A stretch of DNA of 64,000 bases from Flavobacteriales bacterium (GTDB taxonomy: Bacteria > Bacteroidota > Bacteroidia > Flavobacteriales_F > PHOS-HE28), in NCBI GenBank assembly GCA_016705955.1, contig JADJKO010000001.1, positions 558,001 to 622,000 of the forward strand, written 5' to 3'. The notes under the pieces are model-generated. The model ran no database searches, had not been told where the DNA came from, and saw only the letters and a list, made by a program, of their open reading frames with translations. Numbering within the stretch: position 1 is the first letter of the stretch; the number at the start of each line of letters is the position of its first letter. Position numbers and translations under genes: made by a program. This document shows, in pieces, positions 9,193 to 17,578 of this stretch.

Positions 9193-10179
9193 TCATACAT
9201 TTCGTACAACCATGCCGGCGAGCACTTGGTGTGCCGTCTCCAATGCGGCACAGGCCTGCTCTATGGTCACCACTGGCGTTGAGCCATCCTGGATCGCCTT
9301 GGCGAAGGCGGTCAATTCCTCCCGGATCGCGTTGGTCTTGGGGATCTCGGGCTTTTCAAAGGCGATCTCGCGGCTGCCCTTTCCCTCACCGAGGTCGATG
9401 GTCACTGCGAACGGATCCGGTTCGCCATGAACCGTCCGCATCCTGACCACCTCCGTTTCCTTGGTGAGCATATCCACCGAGATATAGGCGTCCTTTTGGA
9501 AGAAGCGGCACTTGCGCATGTTCTTCAAACTGATCCTGCTGGCCGTGAGATTCGCCACGCAGCCGTTCGCGAATTCGATCCGTGCATTGGCGATGTCCGG
9601 CGTATCGCTTACCACGGCCACCCCGCTGGCACTTACCTGCGCCACCGGACTTTGTACCACGCTTTGTACGATGTCGATGTCGTGGATCATCAGGTCCAGC
9701 ACCACGCTCACATCCGTGCCGCGGGGATTGAATTGGGCCAACCGATGCGACTCGATGAACATCGGATCCTTGAAGTAAGGCAGCGCAGCTTGAAATGCTG
9801 GGTTGAACCGTTCCACATGTCCCACCTGCACCACACGTTCCACCTTCGTGGCCAAGGCCACTAATTCGCGTGCTTCCTCCACCGTGTTCGTCACCGGTTT
9901 CTCTATGAAGACATGCGACCCGCGCTCCAAAGCCGCCTTTGCCAGCTTGAAGTGTGAAAGGGTGGGGGTGACGATATCCACAACATCCACTTGCGCCAGA
10001 AGATCCTCCGCATTCGGGAATACCGTGGCACCGAACTCCTTGTGGAGCGCCTCACACTTCTCGGGATGCGGATCATGAAAGCCCACCAATTCGAAGGCGG
10101 GCACCTCGAGCAATTGTTGGACGTGGATGCGACCCAGATGGCCGGCACCCAATACCCCTATTCGAATTCGTTCGTTCAT
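9193..10179 (-). CDS. Gfo/Idh/MocA family NAD(P)-dependent oxidoreductase
   Basis: 328-residue sugar or nucleotide-sugar dehydrogenase. It starts MNERIRIGVLGAGHLGRIH with the Rossmann GxGxxG, then has EKPVTNT with the conserved Lys of the EKP motif and a C-terminal beta-sheet domain. Members oxidise or reduce hydroxyl groups on sugars, and in polysaccharide loci they often act on UDP-GlcNAc derivatives. A minus-strand -7 element TACTTTTG lies at 10221-10214, so this gene probably starts the minus-strand transcript that runs into the glycan genes. The ATG at 10179 is chosen over 10245 because the upstream part overlaps the divergent promoter. Confidence 0.85.
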   Translation of the reverse strand: MNERIRIGVLGAGHLGRIHVQQLLEVPAFELVGFHDPHPEKCEALHKEFGATVFPNAEDLLAQVDVVDIVTPTLSHFKLAKAALERGSHVFIEKPVTNTVEEARELVALATKVERVVQVGHVERFNPAFQAALPYFKDPMFIESHRLAQFNPRGTDVSVVLDLMIHDIDIVQSVVQSPVAQVSASGVAVVSDTPDIANARIEFANGCVANLTASRISLKNMRKCRFFQKDAYISVDMLTKETEVVRMRTVHGEPDPFAVTIDLGEGKGSREIAFEKPEIPKTNAIREELTAFAKAIQDGSTPVVTIEQACAALETAHQVLAGMVVRNV

Positions 10180-10213
10180 CGATCCATTCGTCACACCATT
10201 CCGGAAAGGCCGG

Positions 10214-10221
10214 CAAAAGTA
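10214..10221 (-). promoter_or_regulatory. Bacteroidota -7 element for the Gfo/Idh gene
   Basis: Minus-strand TACTTTTG matches the Bacteroidota consensus TAnnTTTG exactly. It sits 34 bp before the ATG at 10179. No clear -33 TTTG was found at the right spacing. Confidence 0.55.
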
Positions 10222-10249
10222 GCCGTCAAAGTCTGGCCGACGCATCGCC

Positions 10250-10257
10250 TACTTTTG
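10250..10257 (+). promoter_or_regulatory. Bacteroidota -7 element for pcm
   Basis: TACTTTTG, the same octamer as the divergent minus-strand element 36 bp away, ends 5 bp before the GTG start at 10263. Transcription would begin at or next to the start codon, which suggests a leaderless or nearly leaderless mRNA. Confidence 0.55.
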
Positions 10258-10262
10258 GCGCC

Positions 10263-10919
10263 GTGGGATCGAATAGCGCGGACAATTACCGCCACCAGGG
10301 CATGCGCCGCAAGTTGGTGGAACATTTACAGGGAAAGGGGATCACGGATACGGCAGTGCTGGAAGCCATCGGAAGGGTTCCTCGACACTTGTTCATAGAC
10401 GATACGGCCTTCCTCAACAAGGCATACGACGACCACGCATTCCCCATCGGCTGCGGACAGACCATCTCCCAGCCGTACACGGTCGCGTTCCAGTCGGAAT
10501 TGCTCCGGTCCTCCAAGGGAATGAAGGTTCTGGAGGTGGGTACGGGAAGCGGATATCAATGTGCCGTGCTGTGTGAACTCGGCCTCAAAGTCGTCAGCAT
10601 CGAGCGGCACCGTCCACTGTACTTATTGACCAAGTCGCGCATGCGCGACCTGGGTTACAAAGCAAGCCTGCACCATGGCGACGGCTATAAGGGAGTGGAA
10701 CGGGAGGCCCCGTTCGATCGGATCATTGTAACGTGCGGAGCACCGGAAGTGCCAATTGCATTGCTTGCTCAATTGAAACCGGGCGGCCGTGCGGTCATTC
10801 CGGTAGGACTGGGGGAGGTACAGCGCATGGTGGTGATCGAAAAGGACATGAGCGGTCATTGCAAGGAAATGGACAAAGGCGCCTTCCGGTTCGTGCCGAT
10901 GCTTGCGGATAAGGCGTGA
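10263..10919 (+). CDS. pcm: Protein-L-isoaspartate O-methyltransferase
   Basis: 218-residue SAM-dependent methyltransferase that methylates isoaspartyl residues in damaged proteins to allow their repair. The family block GCGQTISQPYT (63-73) and the SAM-binding motif VLEVGTGSGYQ (89-99) are intact, followed by RIIVTCGAPEVP. The GTG at 10263 is chosen because the conserved DNYRHQGMRRKLV block (8-20) begins before the first internal ATG (10302). It is divergent from the Gfo/Idh gene. Confidence 0.9.
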   Translation: MGSNSADNYRHQGMRRKLVEHLQGKGITDTAVLEAIGRVPRHLFIDDTAFLNKAYDDHAFPIGCGQTISQPYTVAFQSELLRSSKGMKVLEVGTGSGYQCAVLCELGLKVVSIERHRPLYLLTKSRMRDLGYKASLHHGDGYKGVEREAPFDRIIVTCGAPEVPIALLAQLKPGGRAVIPVGLGEVQRMVVIEKDMSGHCKEMDKGAFRFVPMLADKA

Positions 10920-11129
10920 TCCGCCTTGCCCGAATTGTTCACATGATGTTCACAACGATGGGCTTGGCGCTTCACTACCACGCGTCAACGAAGCCCATGT
11001 CCAGTATTGTTCGAGTTCTCTTTCCGGACATGAGTAGTTGGTCTTCAACGGATTCATGGTTCTGGAGCAATGCGGCTCTACTTCATGTCGATCACATCGG
11101 TATTGACTTTCGTCATCAACGATCTATCG

Positions 11130-11160
11130 TTGACAATGCAACGGACGGTGCATATGTTTG
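11130..11160 (+). promoter_or_regulatory. Bacteroidota-type promoter upstream of the 11219 gene
   Basis: TTG at 11130-11132, a 20-bp spacer, then TATGTTTG at 11153-11160. This fits the -33/-7 arrangement of Bacteroidota promoters and predicts a leader of about 50 nt before the ATG at 11219. The rest of the 299-bp gap (10920-11129) shows no gene. Confidence 0.65.
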
Positions 11161-11218
11161 CCCCCCTCAAGACCAGACTTTTGGTCGAGGTAGATAAAAG
11201 GAAACCAAACCAAACCCA

Positions 11219-12043
11219 ATGAAAAAGACGATACTGTCCTTTGCACTGCTGGGGGTCTGCTCGATCGCGAGTGCCCAGCTCTCCACCCGGGAGAACCAGG
11301 ATACCCGGTACAAGTTCGGTGGACGACCTGTGGCAGGCGATATGGCGCTGACCTTCGGGATCACCATCAACAACACCGAGATCGGTGGCAAGACCGTTCC
11401 GGCCTGGAACCTCTTCAGCCGCGGCAACCTGATCACCGCGAAGAAGTACATCCGGGACGATGTGGCCATTCGTGCGGGTATCGCACTGTACCGCGATTCG
11501 CGGTCCATCAAGGGTGACGTGGATTCCATCCCCGGCCAGCCTTGGACGAACTCGGCTTACGAGTTCAAATCCGCCCAGCGTCAGTACATGTTCGTACCCG
11601 GTATCGAGAAGCACTTCAGCAGCTCGAACATCTTCGACGTGTACACGGCAGGTGACCTGTTCCTCGGTTTCGGTCGCGACAAGTCGATCGACAGTCAGAC
11701 CAACACGGACAGCCAGACATCTTCCATGACCAAGACCACCCCCTACACCATCGTTGGTCTGGGCGGCGTGATCGGTGTGAACGTGTTCGTGCTCGACCTC
11801 CCCATCAGCGTTGGTGTGGAGTACGGTATGAGCGCTTTCTGGATGATGGGCAACAAGACCAAGGTTGAAGTGGAGGAGTTCAACGGAACTTCCTACGAGT
11901 ACTTCACCGTGGAGGATGCCAACAACCTCGATGGCTCTGCGTTCAGCGGAAACGGTGCACAGTACAGCAGCGTGAAGCAGAAGTACATGCGCATGGACAG
12001 CAACGACCAGGTGCGTATGGTGGTGAATATCTACTTCAACTAA
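11219..12043 (+). CDS. Outer-membrane beta-barrel-like protein, unknown function
   Basis: 274 residues with a clear Sec signal peptide (MKKTILSFALLGVCSIASAQ). The mature part alternates hydrophobic and polar residues and ends in a strand rich in aromatic and hydrophobic residues (VRMVVNIYFN), as expected for an outer-membrane beta-barrel. Several Gly-rich turns and KYKFGG-like strands support this. It has its own promoter (11130-11160) and is followed after 27 bp by a small lipoprotein gene that probably shares the transcript. No enzymatic motif was seen. Confidence 0.75.
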   Translation: MKKTILSFALLGVCSIASAQLSTRENQDTRYKFGGRPVAGDMALTFGITINNTEIGGKTVPAWNLFSRGNLITAKKYIRDDVAIRAGIALYRDSRSIKGDVDSIPGQPWTNSAYEFKSAQRQYMFVPGIEKHFSSSNIFDVYTAGDLFLGFGRDKSIDSQTNTDSQTSSMTKTTPYTIVGLGGVIGVNVFVLDLPISVGVEYGMSAFWMMGNKTKVEVEEFNGTSYEYFTVEDANNLDGSAFSGNGAQYSSVKQKYMRMDSNDQVRMVVNIYFN

Positions 12044-12070
12044 GAACCACTACGTAACCACACAGCAGCA

Positions 12071-12481
12071 ATGAAGAAGATCAAAGCGATAATCCTGCTG
12101 CCACTGGCCGTAGTAGTCATGTTCTCTTCCTGCACGATCTATTCGAAGTCCATCGCGGGCACTTCGGTGGAGACGCAGATCCAATTCCGGATGGAGGACC
12201 TGGAATACATCGGTGATGTGAGCGGTACCGCTACGCAATCATTCCTGTTCGGAGTGTTGCCTATCGGCGGTCGCCGTTTCCATGTGGCCAACATCGGCGG
12301 CGGGGGTCTCATCCCCCAGGACCGTATGACGAACAATGCCTTGTACGACGCGTTGATGCAGCGTGAGGACGCCGATTTCGTCCTGCCGCTCTCCAGCAGC
12401 TCCGTGCGCGACCAGATGTTCATGGGCAACCGCACCACGCTCACTGTGCGTGCAAAAGCCTTCCGCATCAAGTCCAAGTAA
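12071..12481 (+). CDS. Small lipoprotein, unknown function
   Basis: 136 residues with a lipoprotein signal ending in VVMFSSC (lipobox Cys21). The mature domain contains a TATQSFLFGVLPIGGRR segment and ends in a short beta-rich region. It resembles small Bacteroidota lipoproteins of unknown function, but I cannot name a family with confidence. It lies 27 bp after the beta-barrel gene, and a strong hairpin terminator follows at 12503-12530. Confidence 0.75.
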   Translation: MKKIKAIILLPLAVVVMFSSCTIYSKSIAGTSVETQIQFRMEDLEYIGDVSGTATQSFLFGVLPIGGRRFHVANIGGGGLIPQDRMTNNALYDALMQREDADFVLPLSSSSVRDQMFMGNRTTLTVRAKAFRIKSK

Positions 12482-12502
12482 GGTTCTCAACGACCGATAG
12501 TG

Positions 12503-12537
12503 CAGAGGCCGCGAGCGATCGCGGCCTCTGTTCATTT
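12503..12537 (+). terminator. Rho-independent-like terminator after the 12071 gene
   Basis: Perfect 11-bp inverted repeat CAGAGGCCGCG (12503-12513) / CGCGGCCTCTG (12520-12530), with loop AGCGAT, followed by a short T-rich stretch TTCATTT. Confidence 0.75.
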
Positions 12538-12548
12538 GGTCCCGGCCC

Positions 12549-12556
12549 TACCTTTG
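12549..12556 (+). promoter_or_regulatory. Bacteroidota -7 element for the 12571 lipoprotein gene
   Basis: TACCTTTG matches TAnnTTTG and ends 14 bp before the ATG at 12571, just after the upstream terminator. Confidence 0.5.
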
Positions 12557-12570
12557 GCACCACCCATTCC

Positions 12571-13404
12571 ATGATGACATCACGATCGATCCTAGGGACA
12601 TTGGTCCTCGTTGCCGCGCTCACGGCCTGCAAGCGGGAGAGCACCATCCCCATCCTCACGATCTCTCCGGCGAACCACGACATCGCCGCGACTTCCGGCG
12701 ACGTGGTCGGTTTCGTGATCGGTGGACGATCGGAGAATTCGACGCTTGCGCGCATCCTGATCCAGTCCAAGCGAGGCAACGGATTCACCACCACGGTGAA
12801 GGACTCCAGCCTGAGTGGTACCCGGTTCGTTTGGAATTGGGAGTATCTGGTCGCCCACGCCACCGATCCCTACAACGAACTACTCACCTTCACGCTCTTC
12901 GATGCCAACGGTGATCAGATGTCCACCACGCGGAAGTTGTATGTGAGCTTGAGCCAGACCGTGCTACAGGAGACTTCGGGTCATTTGTTCTACACCCGGA
13001 GTTCGGCGCTGCATCCCGAAGCCGCGTTCGATGTACAGGAGCGGGTGCAGGTACTGTACACGGTGGATAGCGCGCGCCGCGATGTGCAGGACAACACCAT
13101 GGGGGGGGCGGATGACCTTAGCCGCTCATGGATCTCCCCCGCAGGTGGACGCTTTGTCCGCTTCAATGGATTCGACTACGCCAATGCAACTGACGTTTCC
13201 CTGCGGAATGCATTCAACTCAGGGATCCCTTCGGAGCAATTGGACAACTTGACCACGGGCGATCTGATCATCACCCGGTTGGGCAGCTTGGCCCCGAATA
13301 ATGGGTACTATGCCGTCCTCAGGATCACCGATGTGATCGACGAAAGTGGTTCGGACAACGATCGCTACACCTTCAACCTGAAGTGGGCCTCCTTCGTGGA
13401 GTGA
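12571..13404 (+). CDS. Lipoprotein of unknown function
   Basis: 277 residues. The signal ends with LVAALTAC (lipobox Cys20), then comes a beta-rich domain of about 250 residues with many Ser/Thr/Asn residues. The N-terminal half of the mature protein looks Ig-like. The overall plan is like many Bacteroidota outer-membrane lipoproteins, and I recognise no conserved catalytic motif. It is transcribed alone from the -7 element at 12549; the 35 bp to nnrDE hold nothing notable. Confidence 0.72.
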   Translation: MMTSRSILGTLVLVAALTACKRESTIPILTISPANHDIAATSGDVVGFVIGGRSENSTLARILIQSKRGNGFTTTVKDSSLSGTRFVWNWEYLVAHATDPYNELLTFTLFDANGDQMSTTRKLYVSLSQTVLQETSGHLFYTRSSALHPEAAFDVQERVQVLYTVDSARRDVQDNTMGGADDLSRSWISPAGGRFVRFNGFDYANATDVSLRNAFNSGIPSEQLDNLTTGDLIITRLGSLAPNNGYYAVLRITDVIDESGSDNDRYTFNLKWASFVE

Positions 13405-13439
13405 CGCGTTACTCCGTGGGGTAGGCTCGAACGAGTCCC

Positions 13440-14969
13440 ATGCGACCTGTCCTGACCTCCGACGATCTGCGCAAGGCGGATGCTTGGACGATCGCGAATG
13501 AGCCGATCACGTCCTTGGCATTGATGGAGCGTGCGGCAACGGCTTGCACGGGCCGGATCCTTGAATACTTCGCAAGTCATCCGGACGGCAAACCGCCGAT
13601 CGTCGTCTTTGCGGGCATGGGCAATAACGGCGGCGATGGGCTGGTGATCGCTCGTCAATTGAAGGCCGCTGGGTTTCCTGTTCGTGCGGTTCGGGTGAAG
13701 CACCGGGCTACTGCGAGTGCGGACAACGAAACGAATTGGCGTGCGGCACAGGAAGCCGGAGTTCCTTGTTCGGAGATCGATACAGCGCCCGATGGCGCGT
13801 GGGTCAATGACGGGGAACTCGTGGTGGATGCCCTCTTCGGTACCGGCTTGCGAGGACCGTTGACCGGTCTCGCGGCGGATGTAGTCCGGGCGATCAACGA
13901 CAGTCATGCACCGGTGATCGCGATCGACCTTCCATCCGGTCTGGTGGCCGAGGACAATTCGGACAACGATCCAGCAGCGATCGTTCAAGCGAGATCCACC
14001 CTGACACTACAAGTTCCCAAGCTGGCTTTGCTCCTTGCGGACAACGCACGGTACGTGGGAGAATGGGAAGTAGTACCCATCGGGTTGGATGAAGAGTTCA
14101 TTGCCAAGATCCCTGCGCTGTATCACGTGATCGAAGCGGCGGACATCGCCGCGTTGTTGCCATCTCGCGAACGCTTCGCGCACAAAGGCACCTTCGGCCA
14201 TGCGATGCTGATCACCGGAAGCACCGGGAAGATGGGTGCCGCCGTCCTTTCGACGCGCGCGGCGACGCGAAGCGGTGCAGGCCTTGTCACCGTGCATGTT
14301 CCGGCTGACGGTCTTTCGATCCTGCAATCAGCCGCGCCCGAAGCGATGGGATCCGCGGACCTCGATCCGGACCGGATCACTGCACTGCCGGTTCTCGAAG
14401 GCATGACCGCCATTGGCATCGGACCCGGACTTGGAGCCGCCGAGGACAGTCAGCAGGTGGTGAAGAAGGTCTTGCAGTTCGCGGTGTGTCCGATCGTGGT
14501 CGATGCGGATGGATTGAACGCCATCGCGGCCAATCCGACCTGGGGTGCGTTCCTTCCTTCCGGGACGATCCTCACCCCGCATCCGAAGGAGTTCGATCGA
14601 CTTGCAGGCACGCCATCGACCTCGAGCTACGATCGTCTTCAACGTTGCCGGGAACTTGCGCAGCGCTGGCGGTGTCACATCGTCCTGAAGGGTGCGTGGA
14701 CGGCGATCTGCGACCCGAACGGAAAAGTGTTCTTCAACCCGACAGGAAACCCCGGCATGGCCAAAGGCGGTTCGGGAGATGCGCTCACTGGACTGCTCAC
14801 TGGCTTGTTGGCGCAAGGACTTGATCCGTTGCGTGCGTGCTTGGTCGGTGTATACGTACACGGCCTCGCCGGTGATCTCGCTGCCGAGCGCCAAGGCATG
14901 GACGGCATGACGGTGAGCGACCTCATCGAGTCGCTGCCTGCGGCGTGGCAACAGCTGCGGGATCTCTAG
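13440..14969 (+). CDS. nnrDE: Bifunctional NAD(P)H-hydrate epimerase / ADP-dependent NAD(P)H-hydrate dehydratase
   Basis: 509-residue repair enzyme. The N-terminal YjeF_N domain (about 1-215) epimerises damaged NAD(P)HX and carries FAGMGNNGGDGLVIARQL (NNGGDG at 62-67). The C-terminal ribokinase-like domain dehydrates NAD(P)HX with ADP and carries GSTGKMGAAVLSTRAA, GIGPGLG and the nucleotide-binding NPGMAKGGSGDALTG near 437-451. Both domains look complete. Its stop shares the CTAG tetranucleotide with the stop of the convergent gene. Confidence 0.95.
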   Translation: MRPVLTSDDLRKADAWTIANEPITSLALMERAATACTGRILEYFASHPDGKPPIVVFAGMGNNGGDGLVIARQLKAAGFPVRAVRVKHRATASADNETNWRAAQEAGVPCSEIDTAPDGAWVNDGELVVDALFGTGLRGPLTGLAADVVRAINDSHAPVIAIDLPSGLVAEDNSDNDPAAIVQARSTLTLQVPKLALLLADNARYVGEWEVVPIGLDEEFIAKIPALYHVIEAADIAALLPSRERFAHKGTFGHAMLITGSTGKMGAAVLSTRAATRSGAGLVTVHVPADGLSILQSAAPEAMGSADLDPDRITALPVLEGMTAIGIGPGLGAAEDSQQVVKKVLQFAVCPIVVDADGLNAIAANPTWGAFLPSGTILTPHPKEFDRLAGTPSTSSYDRLQRCRELAQRWRCHIVLKGAWTAICDPNGKVFFNPTGNPGMAKGGSGDALTGLLTGLLAQGLDPLRACLVGVYVHGLAGDLAAERQGMDGMTVSDLIESLPAAWQQLRDL

Positions 14970-15586
14970 AACAGATCGTCCACCGGGCCTTTGCCTTCGC
15001 GTAGGATAACCGGTGCGCCATCGCTCACATCGATAATGGTGCTGCCTTCCAAGCCACAGACGCCTGCGTCCAGCACGAATTCCACCTGATGGCCGATGTG
15101 CTCATCGATGCGCTCCGGGTCGGCGGTGTAGTCGAGTAGCTGGTCGGGGTCGTGAACGCTAGCGGCCACGAGCGCGTGTCCCAATTCATTCACCAAGGCC
15201 ATGGGAACCGGATGGTCCGGCACGCGGATACCGACCGTGCGGCGGTTGTTCTTGAACAATTTCGGGATGGCCGCGCTGGCCTGAAGAATGAACGTGTACG
15301 GACCCGGCAGCGCACGCTTCATCAATCGGAAAGTGGCGGTGTCCACGCTCCGTGCGTAGGCGCTCAATTGGCTGAGGTCCGCGCAGATCAGCGAGAGTTC
15401 CGCCTTGTGCGGCTTCACGCCTTTCAAGCGCGCCACTTCCTCGATCGCGCGCGCACTTTCGGAACTGCACACGTACGCGTAGACGGTATCGGTGGGGCAA
15501 ATGATCACAGCGCCGCTGCGCAGCGCTTCCACCGCCGTGCGGATCTTACGCGTCTCGGGATGCGTGGGGTGCAGCGTGATCAGCAT
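14966..15586 (-). CDS. Sua5/YciO/YrdC-family protein
   Basis: 206 residues with the YrdC fold that binds RNA or ATP/threonylcarbamoyl-AMP. After the start MLITLHPTHPETRKI comes the conserved GAVIICPTDTVYAY segment, then KAELSLICADL and the SVHDP/EGSTIIDV motifs near the C-terminus. It may be the threonylcarbamoyl-AMP synthase of t6A synthesis or a YciO-type paralogue; sequence alone does not separate the two. It starts 7 bp after the fsa stop, so the two are likely co-transcribed. The longer reading to 15715 is antisense to fsa. Confidence 0.85.
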   Translation of the reverse strand: MLITLHPTHPETRKIRTAVEALRSGAVIICPTDTVYAYVCSSESARAIEEVARLKGVKPHKAELSLICADLSQLSAYARSVDTATFRLMKRALPGPYTFILQASAAIPKLFKNNRRTVGIRVPDHPVPMALVNELGHALVAASVHDPDQLLDYTADPERIDEHIGHQVEFVLDAGVCGLEGSTIIDVSDGAPVILREGKGPVDDLF

Positions 15587-15593
15587 GCGGCGA

Positions 15594-16265
15594 TCACGCC
15601 TTCGCCATTGCGGCGGCTGCCTTCTTGTGGTCGGCGAGGAATTTCTCCAGGCCGATGGTGGTGAGCGGATGATCGAAGAGGGCCACGATTGCGCTGAGCG
15701 GACAGGTGGCCACATCGGCGCCGACCTCCGCGCACTGGATGATGTGCATCGGGTGGCGGATGCTCGCCGCGAGGATCTCCGTGGTGTAGCCGTAGTTGTC
15801 GTAGATCGTCCGGATGGTATCGATCAGTGCGACGCCGTCGGTGCTCACATCGTCCAAGCGACCGATGAAGGGAGAAACGTAAGTGGCGCCCGCCTTCGCG
15901 GCCAACAGTGCTTGTCCGGCGGAGAAGATCAAGGTGCAATTGGTCTTGATGCCTTTGTTGCTGAAATACTTCAGCGCTTTCACACCATCGCGGATCATGG
16001 GCACCTTCACCACGATGTTCTTGTGCAGCGCCGCAAGGCTCTCGCCCTCGCGGATGATGCCGTCGTAGTCCGTCGCGATCACCTCGGCGCTCACGGGGCC
16101 ATCCACGATGGTGCAGATGTCCACGTAATGTTTGCGCACGCGATCCTCGCCGCTGATGCCCTCCTTGGCCATGAGCGAAGGGTTGGTGGTCACACCGTCC
16201 AGCACACCCAGATCCTGGGCTTCCTTGATCTGGGCCAGGCTGGCCGTATCGATGAAGAATTTCAT
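15594..16265 (-). CDS. fsa: Transaldolase / fructose-6-phosphate aldolase (FSA/TalC type)
   Basis: 223-residue small-type transaldolase. The catalytic Schiff-base lysine is in NIVVKVPM (Lys87), and the FIDTASL start, TTNPSL (26-31), CTLIFSAGQALLAAKAGA and YVSPFIGRLDD segments are all present. Length and motifs match FSA/TalC; in Bacteroidota these usually act as transaldolase in the pentose phosphate pathway. A near-consensus minus-strand -7 element (TACCTTCG, 16277-16270) lies 4 bp before the ATG, suggesting a leaderless transcript. Confidence 0.93.
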   Translation of the reverse strand: MKFFIDTASLAQIKEAQDLGVLDGVTTNPSLMAKEGISGEDRVRKHYVDICTIVDGPVSAEVIATDYDGIIREGESLAALHKNIVVKVPMIRDGVKALKYFSNKGIKTNCTLIFSAGQALLAAKAGATYVSPFIGRLDDVSTDGVALIDTIRTIYDNYGYTTEILAASIRHPMHIIQCAEVGADVATCPLSAIVALFDHPLTTIGLEKFLADHKKAAAAMAKA

Positions 16266-16347
16266 GCGGCGAAGGTAGGCGGCGGGTTCAATGGAGCACT
16301 TGCCTTCAGGTGCGCCCCCATGCTAAGCGCCAGTACCTTTACCGCGC

Positions 16348-16407
16348 ATGCTCCTGCTTCTTCCCGTGTTCTTCCTCAGCCTGCTGGTTTCGGCCCAGCC
16401 GAAGTAG
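16348..16407 (+). CDS. Possible 19-residue signal-peptide mini-ORF
   Basis: An ATG at 16348 opens a 19-codon frame reading MLLLLPVFFLSLLVSAQPK before a TAG stop. It looks exactly like a Sec signal peptide with a cleavage site (SA-QP) but has no mature domain. A near-consensus -7 element, TACCTTTA, lies at 16334-16341, 6 bp upstream, the spacing seen for other genes here. It may be a remnant of a deleted secreted-protein gene, a leader peptide, or chance. The rest of the 242-bp gap shows nothing else. Confidence 0.35.
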   Translation: MLLLLPVFFLSLLVSAQPK

Positions 16408-16507
16408 AAGCAGACCACGTCGGCCTCGGGACCGCCCAATGCGCCGTCAGGCAGCGTTGCACTCCCGAGGCCCGTCATACCTTCCGCCACCAAACCAGGC
16501 CAGAACC

Positions 16508-17521
16508 ATGATCCCACGGTACGCATCACTCATTCTCGCATCCGCCATTTCCACGGGCCTGCTCGCACAACCCACCCTCACGGTGGCCACCAGTGTCCCT
16601 ATCGGCGGGCAGATCTTCGCCACCAATACGGCCAATGACTTCGTGGGCGTCGGCACACCAGGAGCCAACTTGAGCATGGGCTATTGGAACCTGCTCGCCC
16701 CGAGCACGGGCATCCAGAACATCTCGTACTTGGCACCATCGGTCACGCCCACCTCGGCACAGATCCCCACGGCCACGCTGCTTTCCACGGATGGTGGCAC
16801 CGATACGCTCTTTTGGCAAGTAACCGCAGCGGGACTGGAGATGGTGGGATCGCGCACCGCGCTGGAGGGTGTCCTGGATTTCAATGACCCGAGCCTTGAA
16901 TTGAAGCTGCCCTGCACCTTCGGCACCACCTGGTCCGATGTGATCGGTGATACGTACACGGTGAGCGGCTTTCCGGTGACGCGCGTGGGTACAGTGACAG
17001 GAACCGCTGATGCGTGGGGTTCGCTCTCGATGCCGCTTGGGGGGCAATTGACGGACGTGTTGCGCGTGCATGTGCGCCGCGATGTCCAGGACAACTCCGC
17101 GATCGTGAACACCTCGCGGATCTCGAACATGTACTACTTCTTCACCACCAACCTCGAATTTCCCTCCATCAAGTTGATCGAGGATTCCACACGGATCGGC
17201 ACGGGTGCCTGGGCGGTGACGAAGCGCCAGCATTCCATCGGCAACCCGGCGGTGGTGGGCATTGATGAAGCGGATGCGAATGCGGTTTCCTTCGTCGCCT
17301 ACCCGAACCCGACGTCCGGTCTCTTGAACGTGAACATCGGCGAGGCACTGGTGAGCACCCGCGTAGAGGTGTTGGATCCCGCCGGTCGCTTGGTGAAGAC
17401 CTCCACGATCCTCGGCGGAAGCGGACAGTTGGAGCTGGGTTCTTTGCCCGCAGGCATGTACTCCATGCGTGTCTTCTCCGGTGCGCAGTTGCTCGGCGTG
17501 CGCCGGATCACCGTGCTATAG
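16508..17521 (+). CDS. T9SS type A sorting domain-containing secreted protein
   Basis: 337 residues with a signal peptide (MIPRYASLILASAISTGLLAQ), a beta-rich body of about 230 residues and a typical type IX secretion C-terminal domain over the last 80 residues. That domain has YPNPTSGLLNV, RVEVLDPAGRLV and LPAGMYSMRVFSG and ends in RRITVL. It should cross the outer membrane by the T9SS and be anchored on the surface or released. The function of the body is unknown. The ATG at 16508 is used because it starts the signal peptide. A terminator follows at 17543. Confidence 0.88.
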   Translation: MIPRYASLILASAISTGLLAQPTLTVATSVPIGGQIFATNTANDFVGVGTPGANLSMGYWNLLAPSTGIQNISYLAPSVTPTSAQIPTATLLSTDGGTDTLFWQVTAAGLEMVGSRTALEGVLDFNDPSLELKLPCTFGTTWSDVIGDTYTVSGFPVTRVGTVTGTADAWGSLSMPLGGQLTDVLRVHVRRDVQDNSAIVNTSRISNMYYFFTTNLEFPSIKLIEDSTRIGTGAWAVTKRQHSIGNPAVVGIDEADANAVSFVAYPNPTSGLLNVNIGEALVSTRVEVLDPAGRLVKTSTILGGSGQLELGSLPAGMYSMRVFSGAQLLGVRRITVL

Positions 17522-17542
17522 GCGAACACGACTTCCCAATGG

Positions 17543-17574
17543 AACCCTTCCTTCGCGGGAAGGGTTTCTTTTTG
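17543..17574 (+). terminator. Rho-independent terminator after the T9SS cargo gene
   Basis: 9-bp stem AACCCTTCC (17543-17551) / GGAAGGGTT (17558-17566), loop TTCGCG, then TCTTTTTG. Confidence 0.8.
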
Positions 17575-17578
17575 GACG

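Noticed and set aside
10912..10940. Terminator after pcm
   Set aside because: A 6-bp stem AAGGCG/CGCCTT overlaps the stop codon region, but no T-run follows; too weak to call.
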